DNA of 36,457 nt, from positions 1-36,457 of the forward strand of contig JBEULL010000002.1 in assembly GCA_041287365.1 (NCBI GenBank), written 5' to 3'. Every line of letters begins with the position of its first letter. The stretch's first letter is position 1. Of the stretch, positions 1 through 7,700 are shown piece by piece. Position numbers and translations under genes: made by a program. The notes beneath the pieces are model-generated. The model was not told the origin of the DNA. It did not search any database and worked only from the letters and a program-made list of their open reading frames with translations. Origin of the DNA: JAQVIJ01 sp041287365 (GTDB lineage: Bacteria > Desulfobacterota > Dissulfuribacteria > Dissulfuribacterales > DYLC01).

Positions 1-104
1 GTGGAGACTATTTCCACTCCCATTTCCGAGAGTTCTTTTGCCAGTTTATCTATGCCGTTTTTATCCGTTACGCTGATCAATGCCCTTTTTATGGGAGTGA
101 GCAT
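1..104 (-). CDS. purH: PurH, bifunctional AICAR formyltransferase/IMP cyclohydrolase (5' end only)
   Basis: Only the first 34 codons are in the window; the gene runs off the left edge. The visible N-terminus reads MLTPIKRALISVTDKNG and continues with KLAKELSEMGVEIVS, which matches the start of the PurH cyclohydrolase (MGS-like) domain. PurH carries out the last two steps of IMP synthesis in the cytoplasm. The ATG at 104 is chosen because AAGGAG lies 7 nt upstream on the minus strand. The gene begins only 28 nt after the 3' end of tRNA-Pro on the same strand, with no room for a separate promoter, so it is probably co-transcribed with the tRNA. Other purine genes (purSL, guaA) lie further along the window but not in the same operon. 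Confidence 0.85.
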   Translation of the reverse strand, partial: MLTPIKRALISVTDKNGIDKLAKELSEMGVEIVS

Positions 105-132
105 GGGATTACTCCTTGAAAAGATGAGAAAA

Positions 133-209
133 TGGTCGGGACGAGAGGATTCGAACCTCCGACCCCAGCGTCCCGAACGCTGTGCTCTACCAGACTGAGC
201 CACGTCCCG
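133..209 (-). tRNA. tRNA-Pro (anticodon CGG)
   Basis: A 77-nt cloverleaf can be folded on the minus strand. The acceptor stem is CGGGACG with CGTCCCG, the discriminator is A and a 3' CCA is encoded. The anticodon stem CAGCG/CGCTG closes the loop TTCGGGA, which places anticodon CGG at 34-36 with G37, as expected for proline. The T-arm contains GGTTCGAATCC. A sigma-70-type promoter precedes it and purH follows after 28 nt. Confidence 0.95.
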
Positions 210-219
210 ACTTGAAAAC

Positions 220-248
220 TTTATATAGGAGAGATCGAGGCTTGTCAA
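220..248 (-). promoter_or_regulatory. Sigma-70-type promoter for tRNA-Pro (and probably purH)
   Basis: On the minus strand TTGACA (243-248) and TATAAA (220-225) are separated by exactly 17 nt. The -10 ends about 11 nt before the tRNA 5' end, which fits transcription starting just upstream of the mature tRNA. The tRNA-Val promoter at 10477-10505 has the same two hexamers and spacing. Confidence 0.85.
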
Positions 249-297
249 TGAGGCAGCGCGGCTTTTTGTGATATCTCGCCTTGTGCAGGTCTTGGAA

Positions 298-313
298 TGG
301 CACAGGCTTTGCT
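298..313 (+). promoter_or_regulatory. Sigma-54 (RpoN) promoter for fliK-flgD-flgE
   Basis: The sequence TGGCACAGGCTTTGCT matches the -24/-12 consensus TGGCAC-N5-TTGCW, with GG at 299-300 and GC at 311-312 exactly 10 nt apart. The predicted start near 324 leaves a leader of about 27 nt before fliK. Sigma-54 control of middle flagellar genes is established in many proteobacteria. The activator is not identifiable from this window. Confidence 0.8.
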
Positions 314-350
314 GAGATAAACATGACTATCCATTCATGGAGGCAGAGAT

Positions 351-2270
351 ATGATGAATGCGTTACCCATTTTGACGGATGGGCCGACTTTGGCCGGCCC
401 AGGGGTCGTATCCGATCCCCATGGTCTTTCAGGGAAATCCAATCCATTGGACTCAAGCGGTGGGTTCAAGGATGTAATGGCCAAAATCAATGCCGTCTCA
501 GGAGTCGGGGCCACCTCAAAACAATCAGAGACAGGTACGACGGTTGCGCGCGGGGATGCCGCGATGATAGACGGAGTTGCCGCTGCATCAGGCCAAGTAA
601 AGACGGCACGGATGCCTGATGCAAAGCAAGTATCGCAGCTTGCTGCCTTGGTGCAGCAGTTGCCTCAAGATGTCCGGCAGATGCTGGCGCAGGCGGTTAA
701 TCAGGGCGATCTGCAGCAGTTGCAGTTGATTTTTCAACGGATTCAAGGCAGTAAGACCATTTCCAACGGTATGGATGAGAATGCGTCTGCTGTGGAGACG
801 CATTCCGTCGATGCAGAGGATGTCCAGACAGGCCCAATAGACATACAGGAGGCCCAGAAGCTCACCCTTGCTATCTGGCTCATGTCCTTTGTCAGGCCGC
901 TCACACAAGGCGCTAACTCCGGCATGGCGTCGGTTTTTGGGCCTAACACAGTTGTGCAAAACAGTTCTTCAGGTACAAAAACCCTTGCAGGTGCCGAACC
1001 GGACTTCGCTTTTCAACCTTCGTCCATGGTTTCCAGTGATTCCAGTGGTCAGACGGTTGCGGCGAATGCCGGTCAATCCGTTTTGGCGCAGTCTGGTTTT
1101 CTGTCTTCTTCGAGTTTGTCTGGGGATTTGCGTACGGTTTTGGAGCGCATGATGCAGGCGGATGTCGATGTAAAGTCGAATCAGACGAGTGGAGTGAGTG
1201 TTGGTCAATCGGTTTCAGCGCAGTCTGGTTTCCTGTCTTCTTCGAGTTTGTCTGGGGATTTGTTTCCCCCTGGTTTGCTTGAAGGTTTTCGTGCTTCGGC
1301 ATTGCACGGCGATTCGGGGGATTTGCGTACGGTTTTGAAGCGCATGATGCAGGCACAGGCAGATGTTGCTTCAGAGATATCCGCTGATTCCAATCAGATA
1401 AAAACAGCCAATTCGTTGGACTTGCCGCTGAATAAAGGCATCGTCAGTGTGGAGAATGCAGTTATCGGTGATGGTAGCGATGCCCTGATGCCGGCTGAGC
1501 CTCCGGCCGTGTCTGTTGCAGGCCCTAACCAGGAAAAATCTGCCCACACACAGGGCAAGCAGGCTATTTTTGCAGACCTGAAGGAATCGCTCAAGAATCC
1601 TTTTCAAGGTTCTGCCGAAAACAAGGATGTCCGGCAGGGCGAGCCGTTTCCATCCTTGCAGGGTGGATCCCCTGTAAATGAGATTTCACGGCCCACCGAA
1701 CAGGATGCAGAGGACAGGCCATTAAATGATTCACCAGGGTTGCAGCAGCTTACCGGTGATCAGAAGGTCGGACTTGGGGAAACAGTGGTTGTCAAGAGAA
1801 ATGTGCCGGTACATGCCGTTGCCAGAGAGGCGGAAAACATCATTACAAAAGGCATGGAAGAGGGCCAGACACTGCCCAGACGTGTGGTGTTGTATTTGGA
1901 TCCTCCTGAGCTGGGACGTGTGAGAGTGAATATGGTACTGGATTCCGGAAATAAGCTTTCCGTGAATTTCGTGGCCGAACATGCGAGTGTGCGCACCGTG
2001 TTGGAGGGCCATATGGAGCAGTTGCGGGGCCAGCTGGTTCAAAAAGGTATGGAGGTATCGAATTTAAGGGTGGAGGCAGGCGGATTTGCTGATTTTGCAT
2101 CCTTGGACCATGGTTTTCAGCAGAATACCCCTCAAGAACGCTGGGCATCCTTCAAAGGCGATTGGCCTGGCATGTTTTCTGCAAAAAATAATATAGCTGA
2201 AGAGGAAACGAGGCAGGCTGCACCCATATTCAAGCCCAATATAAACGGCAGACTTCATCTGATAATATGA
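351..2270 (+). CDS. fliK: FliK, flagellar hook-length control protein
   Basis: 639 residues. FliK is an exported ruler that sets hook length and switches flagellar export specificity. Identification rests on the C-terminal Flg_hook domain (about residues 505-582), with the typical LYLDPPELGRVRV segment and a following VRTVLEGHMEQLRGQL helix, and on the next genes being flgD and flgE. The rest is low-complexity, rich in Gln, Ser and Ala, as usual for the variable ruler part. Residues 241-342 contain an internal duplication (separate entry). ATG codons at 351 and 354 both suit the GGAGGC at 339-344; 351 is used. Transcription probably starts from the sigma-54 promoter at 298-313. FlgD begins 23 nt downstream, so the three genes form an operon. 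The N-terminus shows no recognisable domain. Confidence 0.85.
   Translation: MMNALPILTDGPTLAGPGVVSDPHGLSGKSNPLDSSGGFKDVMAKINAVSGVGATSKQSETGTTVARGDAAMIDGVAAASGQVKTARMPDAKQVSQLAALVQQLPQDVRQMLAQAVNQGDLQQLQLIFQRIQGSKTISNGMDENASAVETHSVDAEDVQTGPIDIQEAQKLTLAIWLMSFVRPLTQGANSGMASVFGPNTVVQNSSSGTKTLAGAEPDFAFQPSSMVSSDSSGQTVAANAGQSVLAQSGFLSSSSLSGDLRTVLERMMQADVDVKSNQTSGVSVGQSVSAQSGFLSSSSLSGDLFPPGLLEGFRASALHGDSGDLRTVLKRMMQAQADVASEISADSNQIKTANSLDLPLNKGIVSVENAVIGDGSDALMPAEPPAVSVAGPNQEKSAHTQGKQAIFADLKESLKNPFQGSAENKDVRQGEPFPSLQGGSPVNEISRPTEQDAEDRPLNDSPGLQQLTGDQKVGLGETVVVKRNVPVHAVAREAENIITKGMEEGQTLPRRVVLYLDPPELGRVRVNMVLDSGNKLSVNFVAEHASVRTVLEGHMEQLRGQLVQKGMEVSNLRVEAGGFADFASLDHGFQQNTPQERWASFKGDWPGMFSAKNNIAEEETRQAAPIFKPNINGRLHLII
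1071..1374 (+). repeat. Imperfect tandem duplication inside fliK
   Basis: Copy 1 (1071-1170) encodes GQSVLAQSGFLSSSSLSGDL followed by RTVLERMMQADVDV. Copy 2 (1203-1374) encodes GQSVSAQSGFLSSSSLSGDL, then 21 extra residues ending in SGDL, then RTVLKRMMQAQADV. The nucleotide copies are nearly identical in the shared parts. The 63-nt difference is bounded by GGGGATTTG in both places, as if copy 1 lost the block by deletion between short direct repeats. Confidence 0.85.
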
Positions 2271-2293
2271 ATATGTCCTAAAGGAGAAGCATC

Positions 2294-2977
2294 ATGGTTA
2301 CTTCCAACATTACCAATGTTATAGGCGGTACAACCAGTTCCAATACGCAACCCAAATATGTGGATCCCAAGGAGCGGGGTTCTCTGAGCAGGGATGACTT
2401 CATGAAGCTGTTTCTTACACAGCTGCAGTTTCAGGATCCAACCAAGCCCATGGAGAGCGCAGAGATGGCTACTCAGATGGCTCAGTTCAATATGGTGGAT
2501 CTGCTGCAAAAGAATAACGATGCCATGTCCAAGCTGGTTTCCGCTGATCAGGAAAGAAACAATCTGAGTGCTCTTTCCTATATTGGTCACGAGGTGCGCT
2601 ATAAAGGCAATCTTCTGGATTTGAACGCAGGCAAGTATCGTCAATTTCAGGTGGATGCTTCAGCGGATGTCGCGAGCGCCGTGGCTGTAATCAAGGATGC
2701 CAAGGGCAATGTGGTGCGCACGCTGAATATGGGGGCATTGACCAAGGGCACGCATGATCTAGATTGGGACGGTTTGACCGATGCCGGAGGGCAGGCGCCT
2801 GATGGCGTTTATTCGGTAAGCATTCAGGCCGTAAACGAGAACAAAGAGAATGTGGGTGTCACTACCTGGACTACCGGCACTGTGGCGAATCTCATCTATG
2901 CCAAAGACGGTCTGCCTACCCTTGGGCTTCAAGAGGGGCCGAAACTTGCACTTGCCGATGTAGACAGTATTTGGTGA
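2294..2977 (+). CDS. flgD: FlgD, flagellar hook assembly (capping) protein
   Basis: 227 residues. FlgD forms the cap that guides assembly of hook subunits outside the cell and is not kept in the finished flagellum. The N-terminal FlgD_N region (about 28-80) has the signature DFMKLFLTQLQFQDPTKPME followed by MATQMAQFNMVDLL. The C-terminal half (about 105-225) looks like the FlgD Ig-like/tudor region, with THDLDWDGLTDAGG and PDGVYSVSIQA. Length is normal. AAGGAG at 2280-2285 precedes the ATG. It lies between fliK (23 nt upstream) and flgE (39 nt downstream), the usual hook-gene neighbourhood. Confidence 0.95.
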   Translation: MVTSNITNVIGGTTSSNTQPKYVDPKERGSLSRDDFMKLFLTQLQFQDPTKPMESAEMATQMAQFNMVDLLQKNNDAMSKLVSADQERNNLSALSYIGHEVRYKGNLLDLNAGKYRQFQVDASADVASAVAVIKDAKGNVVRTLNMGALTKGTHDLDWDGLTDAGGQAPDGVYSVSIQAVNENKENVGVTTWTTGTVANLIYAKDGLPTLGLQEGPKLALADVDSIW

Positions 2978-3016
2978 AAACAATAAAATCAAATAGATAG
3001 CAATAAGGAGGATATT

Positions 3017-4516
3017 ATGGGACTTTCAAGTTCACTTTATTCAGGTGTAACAGGACTAGTCAATCTCGGCAATGCCATGCAGGTCATGGGTGATAACATA
3101 GCCAATATCAACACTACCGGCTTCAAGGGCGCCAGGGCTACCTTTCAGGACATCATGGCCCAGACCATCAATACGGCGCGCGGTAGCTCACAGATAGGTC
3201 GCGGCTCGGCCATGTCCGATGTGTCGTCCATTTTTAGTCAGGGGTCATTTGAGAGTACCGCATCGCCCACTGACCTGGCCATTGCAGGAAATGGTTTCTT
3301 TGTGGTGACCGACCCAAAGATAGAAAACAGCAAGTATTTCACGCGGGCAGGCCAGTTTACGGTGGATCAAAAGGGATATCTGGTGAATCCGGCCGGATTG
3401 CGCGTGCAGGGCTGGCAGATGCAGACACAACCGGATGGAACCGAAGAGGTGGTGGGTTCAGTTAAAAGTATTCAGATAGACAACTCTTCTCCGCCGGTTG
3501 CCACCAATCTCACCACCATCGCCGTAAATCTGGATAGCCGTGTTTCAAGCCCGATCAGCGCCGCCAGTCTAGAAGAGGACTGGATATCTACATCCGGCAA
3601 GGCTGCGGGCACCCTTACGCCCAATATCCATTACGAATACAAGACTACGCTTACCATTTATGACAGTTTGGGCAATACCCATGATCTCACGGTCTATTTT
3701 GACAGGACATCCAATGAGAGGGAGTGGGAATTTCTTGTGACCATGAACCCGCAAGATGACAGGAGCACTGCTGCCGGCACACCCCAGGCAGGGATGCTGA
3801 TGAAGGGTTGTATCTCATTCACTCCTCAGGGGCAGATCGACTCCATATACGGCATGCCGGGTAACAAGACCAGTCTGGTACAGCGCTATAACAACGGTAC
3901 ATGGGAGAATGCCACATACGGCAACCACAATTACCCGCAATTGGTCGGTTTTTTTATGCCGCCTACCGGCACCATCGACCCAATGACCAATCAGGACGTG
4001 TCGGCCCAGATAGTGGAGCTGAATTTCGGTGCCAATGCCACTGTGGATAGGACCACGACGCCGCCTACAATAGCCAGGTGGAATACAGAGGCCATTACTA
4101 CGACTCAATACGCCAACAGATCCAATACCACATTTTATGATCAGAATGGGTTCGGCCCTGGTTTTTTAGAGTCATTGAGTGTGAATACAGAAGGCATTAT
4201 ATCAGGGCATTACTCTAACGGCCGTATCATATCTCTATCCCAACTGGTGCTTGCACGCTTCAACAGCCCTACCGACCTGGGCAAGGCAGGTGGGTCCCTG
4301 TTCGTTGAAACTACTTCCTCCGGAGCACCAATAACTGGCCAACCCCGCACAAACGGTTTGGGCTCCATCGCTGCAAATGCTTTGGAGCAATCCACCGTTG
4401 ATTTGAGCACCGAGTTCGTTCGGCTTATTACCACACAAAGGGCGTTTCAGGCCAATTCAAGGGTGATAACCACCACAGACGATATGTTGAGTGAACTTAT
4501 CTCCATGAAGAGATAG
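3017..4516 (+). CDS. flgE: FlgE, flagellar hook protein
   Basis: 499 residues; the structural subunit of the hook. The N-terminal rod/hook motif LYSGVTGLVNLGNAMQVMGD continues into NIANINTTGFKGARATF. The C-terminus has the matching coiled helix with EQSTVDLSTEFVRLITTQRA and ends in SELISMKR. The D0/D1 ends are well conserved and the middle (about 150-390) is variable, as usual. No signal peptide is present, as expected for a flagellar type III export substrate. A strong AAGGAGG (3005-3011) lies upstream. It is the last flagellar gene of this operon in the window; a hairpin follows at 4541-4576 before an unrelated large gene. Confidence 0.95.
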   Translation: MGLSSSLYSGVTGLVNLGNAMQVMGDNIANINTTGFKGARATFQDIMAQTINTARGSSQIGRGSAMSDVSSIFSQGSFESTASPTDLAIAGNGFFVVTDPKIENSKYFTRAGQFTVDQKGYLVNPAGLRVQGWQMQTQPDGTEEVVGSVKSIQIDNSSPPVATNLTTIAVNLDSRVSSPISAASLEEDWISTSGKAAGTLTPNIHYEYKTTLTIYDSLGNTHDLTVYFDRTSNEREWEFLVTMNPQDDRSTAAGTPQAGMLMKGCISFTPQGQIDSIYGMPGNKTSLVQRYNNGTWENATYGNHNYPQLVGFFMPPTGTIDPMTNQDVSAQIVELNFGANATVDRTTTPPTIARWNTEAITTTQYANRSNTTFYDQNGFGPGFLESLSVNTEGIISGHYSNGRIISLSQLVLARFNSPTDLGKAGGSLFVETTSSGAPITGQPRTNGLGSIAANALEQSTVDLSTEFVRLITTQRAFQANSRVITTTDDMLSELISMKR

Positions 4517-4540
4517 AATACTGCTGAATAATGAACGTGA

Positions 4541-4576
4541 ATTTGAGGGCAGACATTAAACGTTCTGCCTTCAAAT
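4541..4576 (+). terminator. Possible terminator hairpin after flgE
   Basis: A 13-bp stem (4541-4553 with 4564-4576, one G-T wobble) encloses a 10-nt loop 25 nt after the flgE stop. No T tract follows directly, so intrinsic termination is not assured; it may instead stabilise the mRNA end. The rest of the 191-bp gap before 4708 is AT-rich and shows no convincing promoter. Confidence 0.4.
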
Positions 4577-4707
4577 AACAAAAGCACGAGACAAAACTGC
4601 CTCTTTTTACTGGATTTCAAGATATTTTAAAAGAAACACGCCTATTCTAAAAATTCAACAGGGTTATCGAGGCAATTTGTTATGATTTTGTTTGAAGGAG
4701 AGCGGGT

Positions 4708-7700
4708 ATGTCGAGATTGCATGGAATGCTGGCAGCTTTTATAATTGTGCTTTTATTGGCTCTTGTCCAAGGTGCAGAGGCAAGGACAGACCTCTTCTTT
4801 CTTGCTCCCACCGCCGCACAAACAGGAGACGAAGCCGGCATCCCCATCATCATAAAGGGAGAAAGGCTTCAGGCCGGTTCTTTTGATGTGCTGGTGGACA
4901 CACGTTACGTGGAGCCGGTACTGGAGACTGGCAATAGCGTAAAACTCTCTAAAGGCCTTCTTGCCAATAGAACCCCTACCTTTTTCTACATGGCCTCTAT
5001 GCTGAATGCACTTTATGACCAAGACAGACCATATCTGCGAACGGTCAGAATGGCCTTTGCCTTTCAGCAGCCCATCAATACCCATGGTGCGGAGGAATTG
5101 GGACAGCTGTTTTTCAAGTGGAAGGCCAAGCCGCCAAACGGCGTGGTACAACTACCTGTTATTGCAAATAATAAAAGCGCTGCAGACCTCGCCACCTATC
5201 TGACAGGTGGCGGTCTGGCGTTGTTTGCCGATACCCCTGTTACTCTTTCCATCACAGCGCCGGAGCGAAACAAACGATACGATACAGGCCCTGTGCAAGT
5301 TTCGGCCACGGCATCTGCTGGTTCCACCGTCACATGGTGGGACCCGTCTGCCATTGTGGAGCCGGCATCGGCAGACCCGGTAATTGCCAGCGGTCCAACC
5401 GCTTCTCTAACCTTTGCAGACGGCATTCATGCCCTTTTTGCAGTGGCACTGGATGGCACTAAAAACGGTGCAGCGGACTGGACGGTTTTTGGAGTAAACG
5501 AAGATGTGATCGTGACCGTCCTGGGCGCTATTCGTGTGCAGGTCTTAGAAAGCCTTACCTCTCTTCCTGTGGCTGGCGCTGCAGTCACCTATGGGCAGGG
5601 GGGGCATATCTTAGGTTCCTGTTTTACCGGAGATGACGGCATATGTGTGTTCGACGGTGTGGATGCCGGCACATATGACCTCACGGCATCCAAAGAAACC
5701 TACGATTCGAATCAGACTCAGATTACCGTCCCCAAGGACCAGACAGTGGATGTCACGCTGCGCATTCTGGCCCTGGTTGCCCCCAGCACAGATGTGTATG
5801 AGTACGGCAATCTGAAACTCTGCGTCAAAGAGGGCAGTAACAGCGGAAACGCGATAGTGAATGCAAAGGTCATGGATCTGAGAGGTACCTATGCCTGTCA
5901 GACGGATATTACCGGCTGTTGCACGGCCTATCGAGTCAGAAAGGGGCTGAAACTCTACTGGGTGGCCTATACGGATACCCTGTTTTCCGAGATCAACCAG
6001 TTTCATCTGACCGCAGACCAGGGGACATTGAACCTGATCGTCAATCCCTTGACCACCACAGGCCTGCGTCTCGAGGCCAAAGACGGCCTGACACTTGCCC
6101 CTGCCTCTGGAATGGAAGTAGGCGTCCTATCCGGTAATACGGTTGCTGCCTCAGGGAGCACGGATGGTGCCGGCAAGGCCTTGCTTTCTCCTTTAGACTC
6201 AGGGCAGACATACACGCTTCGCATTGCCACGCCCGATCAGTCAGGCCCTGATGGGGGCACATGGCAGGCATGGCAGGATATCGACCTCTCTTACAATCAG
6301 ATAGCCCAAGGTAGGATTCTGCCGGTATTCCTTTCATTTTTGGGGGAATATGCCTCGATATCCAGTTTGAATGGCACCACTCCCACTAATTCGAATTCCA
6401 CTTCCGGTTTGAGCATAACCGTTACGGACAGTGCCATGAAGGCTGTCTCCGGCGCCCTGGTCAGACTCTACATGTCCGGCTCGGTTTTGGGAGATTTCAC
6501 CACCAACGCCACCGGCAAGGTGGAGATGAACGGCCTGTATCCCGGACAATATACTATTTCCATCAGCAAGGTCGGTTACGAGGGAGTGGCATTTGATTTG
6601 ACCATAGGGGCAGGCCAGCAGTTGTCCCGTTATGTCCAGTTGACTGGGGTTCTGGAACCTCAATTGACGGAAGAACTGCTCTCCACAGGGGGTGCGAGTG
6701 GCGGAGCCCAGACCTGTCCTGGTCTTGTCATAGATGTCCTGAATCCATACACAGGCCAGCCTGTGCCAGGGGTTACGGTGGAGATATACACCCTCACCAA
6801 CGGCACTGTGGTGCAATCGGGCGTGACCAATGCCTCCGGCCGTTATCAGGGCATGGGGCTTATGCCATCCACTGCATACGGCATTCGTCTCTCTTCGATC
6901 GTGCCCGCTTCTGCCGCTACAGGAAATCTCACATGGCAGGAGGTTCGAGAGTTTCTGCCCATAAGCATCCCCAACGACAATGTTGCTAATTACAGCCTGT
7001 ATTTTGCCCAGAGCACCACTCGCGTGGTGCGTCAGGACGGCACAGGGGACAATCCGGCTCTGGTGGCAGCTGCTCTTGTGCTCAAAGACAGCGCGGGGAT
7101 GCCCATCGCCAACACCAAATTCAAGGTGGAGAGCCTTGGCGATGGAACAGTCTTCAACTTGACGACCGATGGGACCGGAAAGGTCTCCTTTGCCCACGAT
7201 TTGCCAGGTAAATACCGCATCAAGGCCCTTCCATCGGGCTATCAGGGCATGATTCTGGACATCACGCTGGGTTTGGGCCAGAAACCCACCTACACCCTCA
7301 CCCTTCCCGTGGTACCCACAGTGCTTCGGCCTTCCTATGTCTCCTGTTCCTCCGGAGACAGTGGAATCCCCATTCAAAGCGGCATTAAGGCCCAGGTATT
7401 GAATGGTTTCACGGGCCTTCCTGTGTCCAATGTGACGGTGCGCGTTATCAGCACACAGAACCAGGCCGTTGCACAGGGTATTTCTGATGTTAACGGAGTA
7501 TGGGGCAACGACAGCCTGTCACCCCAGACGGTGTCGGTGGAGGTATCTTGGCAGGGAGCGGGTGGTTGGCGTGAGTTACAGATGAAGTCAGGGGTGTCGC
7601 TTAGGGCAGGTTACAGAACGGTGCTCACCTTCTACATCACCCCCAATGCCACATCCATCTCTTCCACCCCTTCTGGCAGCGGTGTGGATGGCACAGCCGG

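Noticed and set aside
6334..7377. 347-codon minus-strand frame inside the giant exported protein
   Set aside because: Antisense shadow of a repeat-rich beta-sandwich gene; no recognisable motif.
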